Under the pieces are notes generated by a model. It saw only the letters and a list, made by a program, of their open reading frames with translations. It was not told the DNA's origin and made no database searches. A stretch of DNA of 57,649 nt from Candidatus Bathyarchaeota archaeon (GTDB lineage: Archaea; Thermoproteota; Bathyarchaeia; 40CM-2-53-6), in NCBI GenBank assembly GCA_005888735.1, contig VBBN01000033.1, forward strand, positions 1 to 57,649. Direction: 5' to 3'. This document shows positions 41,886 through 50,793 of the stretch, one piece after another (the stretch's first letter is position 1; each line of letters opens with the position of its first letter). The translations under genes were made by a program, and so were the position numbers.

Positions 41886-42343
41886 TTAGTTCGCAATGGC
41901 AGGAATTCGTAGACCTTGCGACCCTTCCTCAACTCTTCGTCCCCACACGAAGAGCATAGGAGCTTGGTGAATGGCCAGCCACCGCTTCATACTCCGCACT
42001 ATGTCGTGCTTGACCGCTTCTCTGATGGCGATCATCAGCACATTGGCTTGGTGTTCGTCTCTGTCTGCAGGTGTAGCGAAGCTTCTGTGCGGGTGTGCTT
42101 GTGCTTCCTTGATGATGATTTCCTCCAGTCTGACTCCTGCAACAGCAGCCAGGACTTGTTTGGCCATCTCAATTTCGCTCTGAAGCTTCGAGGGACCGTC
42201 TGCCAACCCATCCTAGTTCCGCGGAATGAATCATGGTGGCAATAGACCATCGGAGGAGCTTCGACAGCCATTACTAGACTCCGAGCAGCTGTTTCGATAT
42301 GCCTATTTTCTCGTGATGAGACGATGATAGTGGAGTCGAGCAA
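41886..42343 (-). pseudogene. Frameshifted gene of unknown function
   Basis: Two minus-strand frames join into one plausible protein. The front (42343 to about 42205) reads STIIVSSRENRHIETAARS and MVYCHHDSFRG; the back (about 42206 to 41886) reads SEIEMAKQVLAAVAGVRLEE and REAVKHDIVRSMKRWLAIHQ. The back frame has a TAG just upstream (near 42213) and only a TTG as start. A one-base indel around 42205-42215 (GGATGGG) would join them. Alternatively the back half alone is a 106-residue protein. Family not recognised. Confidence 0.4.
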
Positions 42344-42373
42344 CCGAACCGGGCCAAACTGAGGGTTCTTGGA

Positions 42374-43243
42374 TTGAAAATAGGGAGCGCGTCTATCTCC
42401 GTTGTAGCAGTTTTGAGTTTTCTCTTCTTGGTCTCGCTTCCCTCCTCAAGTGGCCTCACGCTAGTTGGTTTCCCAAACAAGGCGGGTCTTCCATACCCCG
42501 AAGTTCCTGAAGGGACGGTCTTCCTCAAGCAGGCATCAGTATTCTTGGAAGCGCAGTCTCAGTGGGGGAGTATTGAAGGGTACCCACCGTGGCATTCAGC
42601 GGGGGTCAATCAAACAGCGTTTTACGTCCTGGAGAATCCTGGAACTCAGAAAACTATCAACGTGACCTTTCCAACCCTGACAGGTCATCTAGTTTTCAAG
42701 GTAGACGGGTTCCCAATGAACTATTCAGGGATGAGATGGGTACAAGTTCTAGACAAAGACAGCCTCTGTTGCTTAGACAGCCTGGAACTATACTGGTTAA
42801 CACTTTCCATCCCTGCAGGTGGAAGGACCAACGTAACTGTTCAGACCCTGCAAGCAGGGGCTACAGGACGAACAGCTCTCTACAAGTTCTTCATGACCAA
42901 CGACGGCAGATGGGCTGCTCCCATGGAAAGCTTGCTCCTTTCGTTCCATGTCGCTGGTGGGGCTTTTGTGAGCTCAACAATCCCAGCCTCCGCTAACACG
43001 ACATCAACTGCAATCTGGATGAATCAGACTCCTTCCCAAGACCTCGCAATATCCTGGATGATAACGGAGCCAGAGCCTCCCTTCCGCCCTTTCCCTAATA
43101 ATTACCCCAATCCCTTCGTCACAACAGGGGTTGCTGTTGGCATCTTTGGAGTTGCGGCAACTGTCGTTCTGTACCTTAGGAAGAGGATGCCACATAGCAG
43201 CGGGATGGGCGAGGCTCAATTAGCCTCAGGGCCGGTTCGGTGA
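42374..43243 (+). CDS. Secreted, membrane-anchored surface protein
   Basis: 289 residues from a TTG. A signal peptide (ISVVAVLSFLFLVSLPSSSG, residues ~8-27) precedes a ~215-residue extracellular part rich in beta strands, with several N-x-S/T glycosylation sites. A C-terminal transmembrane helix (FVTTGVAVGIFGVAATVVLY) and a short basic cytoplasmic tail close it. I recognise no domain. Type I surface protein by layout. Confidence 0.75.
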   Translation: MKIGSASISVVAVLSFLFLVSLPSSSGLTLVGFPNKAGLPYPEVPEGTVFLKQASVFLEAQSQWGSIEGYPPWHSAGVNQTAFYVLENPGTQKTINVTFPTLTGHLVFKVDGFPMNYSGMRWVQVLDKDSLCCLDSLELYWLTLSIPAGGRTNVTVQTLQAGATGRTALYKFFMTNDGRWAAPMESLLLSFHVAGGAFVSSTIPASANTTSTAIWMNQTPSQDLAISWMITEPEPPFRPFPNNYPNPFVTTGVAVGIFGVAATVVLYLRKRMPHSSGMGEAQLASGPVR

Positions 43244-43253
43244 CGTTTCGAAC

Positions 43254-43440
43254 AATACCCAACGATAAGTCAACAGGCCCGTTCAACCTGTTATGGCAGT
43301 CGAGGCAGAAGGTTCGCATGTTTGACTGGCGATAGAGGCCGGGGCTTGTGGCGACTAGGAATGCTTCTGAAGAGTTCGATATGATCGCAAGTGAGCTGAT
43401 CCATTGCGGAAAGGAGTCGTTTGATGTTCTTGAAGACGAG
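43254..43440 (-). pseudogene. Possible frameshifted HNH-nuclease remnant
   Basis: On the minus strand one frame holds QLTCDHIELF (near 43372-43398), like the DHI core of an HNH nuclease. A neighbouring frame holds NMRTFCLDCHNRLNG (43277-43325), like the closing NLxTLCxxCHxR part. They are in different frames, with a stop upstream of the first, so the gene would be broken. A plus-strand frame of 73 codons overlaps here and is the alternative reading. Confidence 0.3.
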
Positions 43441-43586
43441 AGGGAATATGACACATCAGACATTGAGCACAAGGCGACAGCACCGAACCGAAACAGAAAG
43501 ATAGTCAAGGAATTCGCGCGATATGCGCTTCAACAGGAAAGAAACTCGGTCATTTTACGACGACGTTAGTTTTTGCGATTAACGAT

Positions 43587-43925
43587 TTACACCCCGAATT
43601 TCGCATTCGGACATGCTTGTCGACATGGTAAGAGACGAATTTGGGAAGAGGCGACTCGTTTGTTGAGAAGATTACCGGCGGTCCTACGGTCGGTCCTCTG
43701 CCGTGCGGCTGTCTGTGTCTGAAAATCGAAACGAGGGGTAGAGTTGAGCACATAGTTCGTCCGTATCCCTCCCACGGACACCTGGCTATTCGCATAGTGC
43801 CAGTAGAGAGTGACGTCTCTCGCGCTCGTGTTTGAAGAGGCAGCAAACACGATGTGATAGTTAGCGCTCGAAAACGATATGGCTAGCAAGGCTACTGCGT
43901 ATAGCGCTAGGAGCCATCTTCCCAT
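43587..43925 (-). CDS. Short secreted protein, possibly truncated
   Basis: 112 residues from ATG 43925. A clear signal peptide (WLLALYAVALLAISFSSANY) is followed by DVTLYWHYANSQVSVGGIRT, a strand pattern seen in archaeal secreted proteins. After about residue 65 the sequence becomes Arg/Gln-rich and unstructured (QTAARQRTDRRTAGN), suggesting that a frameshift may have replaced the original C-terminus. Confidence 0.45.
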   Translation of the reverse strand: MGRWLLALYAVALLAISFSSANYHIVFAASSNTSARDVTLYWHYANSQVSVGGIRTNYVLNSTPRFDFQTQTAARQRTDRRTAGNLLNKRVASSQIRLLPCRQACPNAKFGV

Positions 43926-44167
43926 GAGAAGTTGCCCCTGACACATGGGATGGTCCGAGACTCTAACGTCTATGTCACAAGAACTGGCTTGCAAGACTCA
44001 TCTTCCGTCAACCCGAAACATTGCGAAGGCTAGAGCTCCTCTATGTTGATCCTAATCCCTTGGGTGATGGCTCTCACGAGGTGTCGAACCGAAAAACAGG
44101 CCGCAAAACCTGTACTAACCGTGAATTGAAAAGAAAAAGATTGAAGATCTCTCGGCGAAGGACAGGT
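43926..44167. other. Intergenic region between secreted-protein genes
   Basis: No convincing gene. The upstream part should hold the promoter of the 43587-43925 gene. Otherwise unremarkable. Confidence 0.3.
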
Positions 44168-44221
44168 CTACCGTTTCACTATCAGCGTGACGGTCGCAGT
44201 ATGGGTAAGGTCCCCCCCACT
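44168..44221 (-). pseudogene. Tail fragment of an Ig-like domain
   Basis: 18 minus-strand codons between two stops read LTHTATVTLIVKR before TAG. This matches SHTATVTIIVVAV inside the neighbouring Ig-like surface protein, at both the protein and DNA level (ACTGCGACCGTCAC versus ACCGCGACCGTCAC). It is best explained as the last piece of a duplicated surface-protein gene. Confidence 0.5.
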
Positions 44222-44322
44222 TCAATTGCTTTCCTGAACCTCCCCGGTATCATCAGTTCGCCATGAGTGCAAGGGAGAATTAAGCGATAGGCTCTTGCAG
44301 GGTGCTAGTACCTTGAAACCGA

Positions 44323-45417
44323 CTACCTGATCACAGTGAAGATGAACTGGTTGTTGCGAGACGTGATGACTGTGATTGTGTAGGAGTTGCCTGCCGTGAA
44401 AGTGAACGGTGTTCCCGTGAGAGTGCAGCTCGGACAACTAGCGCCGATGCCAATCACGACCGCGCCCAAGGCGTTGACGGACATCGTGAGACCGGCCCAG
44501 GCGGTGTTTGAATAGGTATTGCCCGAAGCGTCCTTTACGTAGTAAGTGACAAGGCTCACGGATGCGGATCCCGTGTTTCTAATGTAGAGGGTGGTCGAAG
44601 TGCTGTTGCTGAAGGAATAATTTTCTAGGTTGAGTGCTTCAATCCCACAACTGCAGCCTGAAGCCTTGACCATGATGGATATGTTGACTGTATGGAGGAG
44701 TATTCCCGAGGTTCCAGTGACGCTTATCGTGTAGCTTCCAGGCGTTGTCTGGGAGCTCGGGTAGACTGCTAAAGTGGTCGCGTTGGTCCCTCCCGACGTG
44801 AGGCGGAGCGGGGACCCGCCGCCCGCGACGCCGATGGTTACGAAAGGTGCAGTCAACGTGAGAGAGACGTCTCCAGTGAAACCCCCTACGCTCGTCAGGG
44901 TAAGTGTTGTGGTGTTAGCTGCGTTTTGGAATACTGTGAGCGATGCCGGCGACGGGGCAATCGAGAAGTTTGGAACAGCCACAACGATGATAGTGACGGT
45001 CGCGGTGTGGGACTTTGTTCCACCCGTGGCTGTGAGAGTAACCGTGTAGGATCCGATTGCCGTTCCCGGCTGGGCGACGACTGTCATGGTGGAGCTAGCT
45101 CTCACGTTCGCTGTTGGAGTAACGACTGAGGGGGTTAGCATTACAGTCAGCATACTCGTAGCAGGGGAAAGAGCGGTGGTGAGTGCAATAGCGAGGTTGT
45201 AACTATTGAGGCTCGTCATGTTGACAGTGGAGGAGACGGTTGAACCCTGCTCTACTGTCAAAGGAGAGGGCGCTGTGGCCACGGAGAAGTCTCTGTTGGC
45301 TTGTACCGCATCCGAGAACGAGGGCAAGGTCATGAAGGCCAGTGTGAAGAGCCCGGCAGTGGCAAGGACCGATAGCACGATGGCCCACGCTGGGATCTTC
45401 CTCGCAAAGAACGACAT
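44323..45417 (-). CDS. Secreted surface protein with Ig-like repeats and pilin-like C-terminal domain
   Basis: 364 residues. The N-terminal hydrophobic segment (AWAIVLSVLATAGLFTLAF) is a signal or anchor. Two bacterial/archaeal Ig-like repeats follow (FSVATAPSPLTVEQGSTVSS at about 43, FSIAPSPASLTVFQNAANTT at about 150). The final 100 residues begin with a Cys-Ser-Cys turn (ASGCSCGIEA) and have an archaellin/pilin-like beta domain (LYIRNTGSASVSLVTYYVKD). No sortase-like or transmembrane end. Probably a cell-surface adhesin or sheath component. Confidence 0.8.
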   Translation of the reverse strand: MSFFARKIPAWAIVLSVLATAGLFTLAFMTLPSFSDAVQANRDFSVATAPSPLTVEQGSTVSSTVNMTSLNSYNLAIALTTALSPATSMLTVMLTPSVVTPTANVRASSTMTVVAQPGTAIGSYTVTLTATGGTKSHTATVTIIVVAVPNFSIAPSPASLTVFQNAANTTTLTLTSVGGFTGDVSLTLTAPFVTIGVAGGGSPLRLTSGGTNATTLAVYPSSQTTPGSYTISVTGTSGILLHTVNISIMVKASGCSCGIEALNLENYSFSNSTSTTLYIRNTGSASVSLVTYYVKDASGNTYSNTAWAGLTMSVNALGAVVIGIGASCPSCTLTGTPFTFTAGNSYTITVITSRNNQFIFTVIR

Positions 45418-45580
45418 ACGATGATTCTACCGACAAAGAGCGCCGCCCCACTGTCAAAGGGGTTCTGTAACCCATACACCAGCGTGTTGTTGCGCCCTCA
45501 CCGTACGAGTTCACATCTGTTAGCAACCATTCGAAGCGTTTGAACCTACAGTCACTACTTCATTGTAGAAAAGGGTTCAG

Positions 45581-46264
45581 CTAAGTTCCCGCAAGCAAGT
45601 TTTGGACCCTCTCAGTGAGCGAGGGAAACTCTGAGCTGGAGCCCTCTGCCATCTTTGTCTTTCTCTCTTCGACATCCTTCATCCCCAGACTGTCGATCTT
45701 GCGGAGGACTTCGAGGAAAAAACTTCTTCCAACGAGTCTGGTTGCCTCGATGTCAGCTTGAAGCCTTGCGTTCTTCTCGTAAGGCGTGAACAGGTCAAGA
45801 CCGAGGAATAGCACGATTGAAGGCGGGATGGCAAGAACAAGCAGGCCGACTGGAAACGGGATCGTGACCCAGAAACTCCTGGTGAGCGCAAGGAATACTC
45901 CGACGATCGCTGTTAAAGCCGCGGTTGGGACAATGATGAGTTTCACAGCTTTACCTCTCAGCTTCGGCAGCAGTTTCTTTTCATAGATGAGCGAGCTTGC
46001 AATGAGAGGCTTCCATTCATCCACCAGGAGCCTCTCTTTCATTCGCTTTGGCAGAATGATGTCTCCACTTGGAAGAACGAGACACTGGTCAGAAGGGACA
46101 ATCCGGCCCCCACCTCCCCTCATGGATCCTGTCCTGTCACTCCATGTCAGGGTTTTCAAATAGAAGACAGGAAGGTCAAGTAGTAAGCACAGCCCAACAG
46201 CCATCTCCAGAATCTTCTGCGCTCTTTGCGAAAGATCTATACTCGTTTCTCCTACCCCTATCAA
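45581..46264 (-). CDS. Membrane protein related to M48-type peptidases but lacking HExxH
   Basis: 227 residues from a TTG. Two central helices (VKLIIVPTAALTAIVGVFLA, IPFPVGLLVLAIPPSIVLFL) are followed by KNARLQADIEATRLVGRSFF and EVLRKIDSLGM, which resembles the post-catalytic ADxxAAxLxG segment of M48 peptidases. No HExxH zinc motif is present in the frame, so if related it is a non-catalytic derivative. Low certainty on the family; certainty on membrane location is good. Confidence 0.65.
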   Translation of the reverse strand: MIGVGETSIDLSQRAQKILEMAVGLCLLLDLPVFYLKTLTWSDRTGSMRGGGGRIVPSDQCLVLPSGDIILPKRMKERLLVDEWKPLIASSLIYEKKLLPKLRGKAVKLIIVPTAALTAIVGVFLALTRSFWVTIPFPVGLLVLAIPPSIVLFLGLDLFTPYEKNARLQADIEATRLVGRSFFLEVLRKIDSLGMKDVEERKTKMAEGSSSEFPSLTERVQNLLAGT

Positions 46265-46552
46265 TTATTCACAATGGCCATAACTTACTCATGGGAGTTC
46301 CCAGATAGGTCTCGGCACGTAGCTTTTCTCGATGGTTCGCCTATATGTTCGATCCACGCCGAGCGTTAACGACGAAAATTCGTGAGCATTCATCTAATCC
46401 TGGGACTTGAGAAGGGACCCGGCCTGACGACACCCCGGGCGTGCCCTGCGAACTCTCGATTGCTTATTTGCCTGCGAGGATTTCAGAAGTCCGAGGTCAA
46501 GGATTCCAGAATTCCGATATAGTCGTCCAGACCTCTATGACAGTGTCGGATC
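46265..46552. other. Intergenic region before the GNAT gene
   Basis: About 290 bases between divergently oriented genes. No clear TATA or repeat recognised. Confidence 0.3.
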
Positions 46553-47149
46553 TTGCCAGTAAGTTCAGAACCTGTCGCGTTAGGACTTCCGTTGGAAGCT
46601 GACCGTCTCGTACTACGAGACTATCGAGAGGATGACTTGGAATCCCTTCACTCACTCTGGTCCGACTCCGATGTGGCGAAATTTATTCCGCCGAAGGGTC
46701 CTCGTAAGGAGGAAGACACTAAGAGGCTTCTTCTGAAAGCGCTCGCTACCCAGCTTGAACGACCCCGGAGATATTTTCGACTTGCAATAGTTCTGAAACC
46801 AGACGGAGAATTTGTGGGAGACTGTGTCTGCCGCGTTCACGATCCAGATAACAAGGAAGACCTCACTCACCTTCTCGGCGAAGCCTACATTGGCTTCTTT
46901 CTCCACCGCCGGTTTTGGGGTCAAGGATATGCAACAGAGATAGCCCGGACCCTCTTACGGTTCGGCTTCGAAGAGCTCGGCCTGCACAGAATCTTCGCAT
47001 GGTGTGATAGGGAAAACGTGGCGTCTTCAAGGGTCCTTGAGAAGGCTGGCATGAAACAGGAGGGACATTTCAGGGAAAGCGTTCTACTTGGAGATGAATG
47101 GCGAGACCCTCTCGTCTACGGGATAATTCGAGACGAGACAAAAGTCTAG
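46553..47149 (+). CDS. GNAT-family N-acetyltransferase, RimJ/RimL-like
   Basis: 198 residues from a TTG. It opens LPLEADRLVLRDYREDDLES, has the beta-4 strand AYIGFFLHRRFWGQGYATE with the acetyl-CoA loop, then RTLLRFGFEELGLHRIFAWC and ENVASSRVLEKAGMKQEGHF. This is the RimJ/RimL subfamily, which acetylates protein N-termini or antibiotics and small molecules. Substrate unknown. Free-standing gene before S26e. Confidence 0.9.
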   Translation: MPVSSEPVALGLPLEADRLVLRDYREDDLESLHSLWSDSDVAKFIPPKGPRKEEDTKRLLLKALATQLERPRRYFRLAIVLKPDGEFVGDCVCRVHDPDNKEDLTHLLGEAYIGFFLHRRFWGQGYATEIARTLLRFGFEELGLHRIFAWCDRENVASSRVLEKAGMKQEGHFRESVLLGDEWRDPLVYGIIRDETKV

Positions 47150-47299
47150 ACTATAGCTGGACACTGACGTGAGACTTGTCCCATCACCTATCTGACACCT
47201 CAAGGCAGGTTGGAGAATCAGATCGCTCTAATCCTTTGTGAAAAGACAAACTCTTAGTAGTAAGCCTTGCAGAACTGTCAGTGAGGAAAATAATCAGAA

Positions 47300-47572
47300 A
47301 TGCCGAAGAAACGAAGATCCAGGGGAAGGAGCAAGGGTGGAAAGGGTAGAAGCGAACTTGTGCAGTGCACCAATTGTGGAATGCTTACTCCAAGAGACAA
47401 AGTGAAACGTGTCTCCTCATGGGTTTCTCTCGTAGAGCCATCGCTCGCCAAAGAGCTTCGGGCAAAGGGTGCCTACATTGCTCGCCAGCGGGTTATGAAG
47501 AACTTGTGCGTCTCCTGTGCCGTCCACTTCGGCGTGTCCAAGGTCCGCTCTGCGAGCGAGAGACGATTCTAG
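47300..47572 (+). CDS. rps26e: 30S ribosomal protein S26e
   Basis: 90 residues. The very basic N-terminus (KKRRSRGRSKGGKGR) is followed by VQCTNCGMLTPRDKVKRVSS and KNLCVSCAVHFGVSKVR, the two Cys pairs of S26e's zinc site. S26e is present in eukaryotes and in TACK archaea, so it is informative about lineage. It ends 14 nt before the convergent CDP-alcohol transferase. Confidence 0.95.
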   Translation: MPKKRRSRGRSKGGKGRSELVQCTNCGMLTPRDKVKRVSSWVSLVEPSLAKELRAKGAYIARQRVMKNLCVSCAVHFGVSKVRSASERRF

Positions 47573-47586
47573 CGACCTTCAGATTC

Positions 47587-48183
47587 TCATCCCGACAGCC
47601 TCCTAGTCACCACGTAGACCCTTTCCAGGACAGTTGCAGAAGCCAGAACGGCGATCAACCCCATTCCCCATCCCAGAGCGTCATTTTTTGAAATGGGAGC
47701 AAGTATTGTAGCAACCAAGAGGACCAGCAGTCTCTCCGGTCGTTCCGCGATTCCGACCCCTTTCATCGTGACCCCTTCAATTTCAGCACGTGCTCGAACA
47801 TAGCTCACCATGAGCGCAGCGGAAAGAGCCCAAAGTGCTAGACGAAAATCGACAAGGCCTCCAACAGCCAGGCCGGAGTAGATGGATATTTCCCCTATTC
47901 TATCCAGTATGCTGTCGAGAACGCCGCCTGTCTGGGTAACCAAGCGAAAACGCCGTGCCATGGCTCCGTCTAGCGCGTCGAAGTACCCTGATAGGACAAG
48001 CGAGACAACGGCGGCGAACCACAACACCATTGGTGATAGTCCGGCAGCATACAATGCCGACGTTATGACTGCCAAGATGAAACTCAGGAAGGTAATCGAG
48101 TTGGGGGAGAGCCCAGCCTTTTTGAAGACGCCCGCCGACCATTCAAAGAATCCTTCTACAAGGAACTGGAGCCTTGACAGCAT
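47587..48183 (-). CDS. CDP-alcohol phosphatidyltransferase (archaetidylinositol-phosphate synthase type)
   Basis: 198 residues. The signature D-x2-D-G-x2-A-R-x8-G-x3-D-x3-D is complete in FDALDGAMARRFRLVTQTGG followed by VLDSILDR. Six membrane helices surround it. The length and the SPNSITFLSFILAVITS N-terminus fit the archaeal inositol-phosphate lipid synthases, which join CDP-archaeol to inositol phosphate; I cannot exclude another head-group. It is one of the lipid-making genes of the window. Confidence 0.87.
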   Translation of the reverse strand: MLSRLQFLVEGFFEWSAGVFKKAGLSPNSITFLSFILAVITSALYAAGLSPMVLWFAAVVSLVLSGYFDALDGAMARRFRLVTQTGGVLDSILDRIGEISIYSGLAVGGLVDFRLALWALSAALMVSYVRARAEIEGVTMKGVGIAERPERLLVLLVATILAPISKNDALGWGMGLIAVLASATVLERVYVVTRRLSG

Positions 48184-48280
48184 GACCCACGCGAAGACCT
48201 GCCAGTTTTAGAGCGTTGCCATGCTCGACCGGAAACTTTGTCTAGGAAGACGCCTCGAAAGACGACCCGAGGCAGCACTC

Positions 48281-48487
48281 ATGGGAAGAGTGGGTAAGGG
48301 AGTAAGGTGCACGGTTACCGGGTGCGGTGAAGAAGCTGTGAGGTCAGTATCTCCAGTTGACGTTTCAAGAGCCGGTCTGAAGAGTACAAGCTCTGGACGG
48401 GGCTACCTTTGCAAGAACCACTACAAGGAGTTGAAGAAGAAACTGCGCAAAGACAAAGAACTCGAACGAATGAGGATGACAGGATGA
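48281..48487 (+). CDS. Small conserved zinc-finger-like protein
   Basis: 68 residues from the ATG at 48281; the frame stays open upstream to 48221 but the internal ATG fits a normal start. CTVTGCGEEAVRSVSP and GYLCKNHYKELKKKLRKDKE give C-x4-C and C-x2-H, a likely zinc site followed by a very basic helix. The stop overlaps the thrS ATG (ATGA), so it is translated with ThrRS. Possibly RNA binding. Confidence 0.78.
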   Translation: MGRVGKGVRCTVTGCGEEAVRSVSPVDVSRAGLKSTSSGRGYLCKNHYKELKKKLRKDKELERMRMTG

Positions 48488-50334
48488 GACTCTTACTAAT
48501 ACACGCCGACCACTTCGAGTATGAGACCTTAGGAAAGGCGGTGAAAGAACCTGAGCCACTCCAGGAGCTTTCGAGGAGGGGCGGGCTGGAAAATGGGCTC
48601 GTGGTGTTCTGCACCGTCGAAAAGCCGGATGAAGCGGAACCCGAAAAGGTCGCCGAGAACGCCGCCAGCTCAATCGAGGAAGTTCTAGGCTGGCTAAAGA
48701 CTCACAAGGTGATGATCTATCCCTATGCTCACTTATCCGGCAACTTGGCATCAAGAGATCCTGCTATCAGGGTCCTCAAGACCCTGGAGGGACACTTGGC
48801 GGCGAAAGGCTACGGAGTGAGCAGGAGCCCGTTTGGCTGGTACAAGAGTTTTACAATCTCGGCCAAAGGCCATCCGTTATCTGAACTGTCACGAACAATA
48901 GTTTCCCAGGCACCGCAGAAACAGGTCGCAGCTCAGCAACGGTCAGAGTACAAGGTGATGGATGAAAGTGGAAGCTTGCACGACCCAGATACGTTTCAGG
49001 CCGGGCCCGGACAAGAAGAATTCGGGGCGCTCGTCGAGAAGGAGGCTTTGAAGAAAGGCCTCGCGGGAGGAGAGCCGCATTTCCTTGACTATGCAAAACG
49101 GTTCGGAGTTGAGTGGGAGTCTTTCTCTGATGTCGGCCACATGCGGTTCGGCCCAGAAGCCACTTTGATAATGGAGCTACTTGCCGATTATGCGAATCTG
49201 ACGATCAGAAGGATAGGAATTCCCATTCTCAGCGTCAAGGGCACCAATATGTTCGACGTTACGGTAAAACCGATTAAGGAGCACCTGCAGCTATTCGGAT
49301 CACGCGCCTACGAGGTACAGGTCGACGAAAGGGCGTTCGTTCTCCGATACGCAGCCTGCTTTCAGCAATTCGCAATGGTGAAAGACTGGACTCTAAGTTA
49401 TCGCAACCTTCCCTTCGGGACCTTTGAAGTAGCGGACAGCTACAGAATGGAACAGAGCGGAGAATTGCTACTTTCCTTTCGGCTTCGAAAATTCCTCATG
49501 CCCGACCTCCACATCTACCTAAAGAATTTGAGCGAAGCTATTGAAGTAGGCGGGAAGGTCCACGATGTCATATACGAGGAGATTCGCAAGGTGCCGAGGG
49601 AGTATGTCTCTCTCTACAACACTACGCGGTCCTTCTTCGACTCGCACAAGCAGCTCTTCCTAGACCTCGTCAAAGTTGAGAAGAAGCCGATTCTCATCAA
49701 CTTCGTTCCGGACGGTATCTATTACTGGGTATTGAACGTAGAATACAATATCGTCGACGATCTCGAAAGGCCTCGTGAAATTGCAACATTCCAGATCGAT
49801 GTGGGGAACGCCGAGCGTTTCGGCATCAGTTATACCAATGAAAAGGGTGAGAAGCAGTTCCCAGTAATCATACACACCGCGGTGCTTGGAGGGCTTGAAC
49901 GATACCTATTCGCGCTCCTCGACTCAGCCCTGCGCCTGGAAAAGAGCGGCAGGAAGCCGATGCTTCCGGTCTGGGTCTCTCCGGTCCAAGTCAGGATAAT
50001 ACCAGTCGCCAAGCAGTTTGTCCAGCCAGCTTTGAGCCTCCTCGAGCAATTGGAGACTGCTGGAATGAGAGTCGACCTCGACGATCGAGAGGATACAATT
50101 CAGAGCCGTGTCCGAGAGGCTGAGCTGAGCTGGGTCCCGTACGTGGTAATCTATGGAGACAGGGAGGTTCATGGCGCGGACCTCTCTGTGAGAGCTAGGA
50201 GCGATGGAAAAGAGATCAAGATGGCTGTCAGCACACTGGTTACAAGGATTTCAGGGGAGCTTGAAGGATACCCTGCGAGGTCCTTGTCCTATCCCAAACT
50301 CTTGACCCAGCGACCCGGCTACAAACGCATCTAG
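48484..50334 (+). CDS. thrS: Threonyl-tRNA synthetase (archaeal, with N-terminal editing domain)
   Basis: 616 residues from ATG 48484. The first ~140 residues (RLLLIHADHFEYETLGKA) are the archaeal D-aminoacyl-deacylase-like editing domain. The class II core has the zinc Cys in RYAACFQQFAMVKDWTLSYR, the zinc His in MPDLHIYLKN and the third ligand in IIHTAVLGGLERYLFALLD. The C-terminal anticodon domain (PVWVSPVQVRIIPVAKQFV) is present. Both editing and catalytic halves are in one protein, unlike the split ThrRS of some Crenarchaeota. Confidence 0.95.
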   Translation: MRLLLIHADHFEYETLGKAVKEPEPLQELSRRGGLENGLVVFCTVEKPDEAEPEKVAENAASSIEEVLGWLKTHKVMIYPYAHLSGNLASRDPAIRVLKTLEGHLAAKGYGVSRSPFGWYKSFTISAKGHPLSELSRTIVSQAPQKQVAAQQRSEYKVMDESGSLHDPDTFQAGPGQEEFGALVEKEALKKGLAGGEPHFLDYAKRFGVEWESFSDVGHMRFGPEATLIMELLADYANLTIRRIGIPILSVKGTNMFDVTVKPIKEHLQLFGSRAYEVQVDERAFVLRYAACFQQFAMVKDWTLSYRNLPFGTFEVADSYRMEQSGELLLSFRLRKFLMPDLHIYLKNLSEAIEVGGKVHDVIYEEIRKVPREYVSLYNTTRSFFDSHKQLFLDLVKVEKKPILINFVPDGIYYWVLNVEYNIVDDLERPREIATFQIDVGNAERFGISYTNEKGEKQFPVIIHTAVLGGLERYLFALLDSALRLEKSGRKPMLPVWVSPVQVRIIPVAKQFVQPALSLLEQLETAGMRVDLDDREDTIQSRVREAELSWVPYVVIYGDREVHGADLSVRARSDGKEIKMAVSTLVTRISGELEGYPARSLSYPKLLTQRPGYKRI

Positions 50335-50362
50335 TCGCGAGGGAACGATCAAAGATAATTCA

Positions 50363-50372
50363 TTTATATATA
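50363..50372 (+). promoter_or_regulatory. Strong TATA element
   Basis: TTTATATATA lies about 40-45 nt before the TTG at 50410, implying a short leader of some 10-15 nt. It is one of the strongest TATA boxes in the window. Confidence 0.65.
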
Positions 50373-50409
50373 GAGCGCCGGTAGCGCACGTCCTGAGGAC
50401 CAAGCAAGT

Positions 50410-50691
50410 TTGACGAAGGATCAGACATACGGCGGGCTCATACTCGTCGTCTCGATAGTCGTCGCCCTCCTCTACATCACAGCCCTATTCGTTCCTGCAG
50501 CGAGAGAATGGGCGATTGGCGCACCTGTAGTTATAGCCGTCCTTGCGATTCTTGGGATTACTGGCTGGATTGGGTATACCATGTACTCGACTCCCCCTCC
50601 CGCACCCCTTGAGAGCGAAATGGGACCGCCAAGCTCGCCCGCCGTGCCCAGTTCTACGAGCGACTCTTCCAGATCGGAAGAAAAGCACTAG
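50410..50691 (+). CDS. Small two-helix membrane protein
   Basis: 93 residues from a TTG. Helices at about 8-28 (GGLILVVSIVVALLYITALF) and 36-57 (APVVIAVLAILGITGWIGY) are followed by a Pro/Ser-rich cytoplasmic or external tail (TPPPAPLESEMGPPSSPAVP). It has the strong TATA just upstream, so it is probably highly expressed. Family not recognised. Confidence 0.68.
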   Translation: MTKDQTYGGLILVVSIVVALLYITALFVPAAREWAIGAPVVIAVLAILGITGWIGYTMYSTPPPAPLESEMGPPSSPAVPSSTSDSSRSEEKH

Positions 50692-50793
50692 CCGACATTT
50701 CTCTCCCTCCAGTAACTTTCTTCTACTTTTCTGGGTTACAGCACACGTATGCACTAGAGCGCGAGTTCTGTGCTCACTCTTAGGTGCTAGTGG

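Noticed and set aside
42035-42343. Reading the front frame of the 41886-42343 locus as an independent 102-residue protein
   Set aside because: Past about 42205 the frame becomes Arg/Lys/Thr-rich and unlike a protein, whereas the other frame becomes protein-like there.
43348-43569. Plus-strand 73-codon frame from a GTG
   Set aside because: It is antisense to the HNH-like fragments and lacks a recognisable domain; either could be the chance frame.
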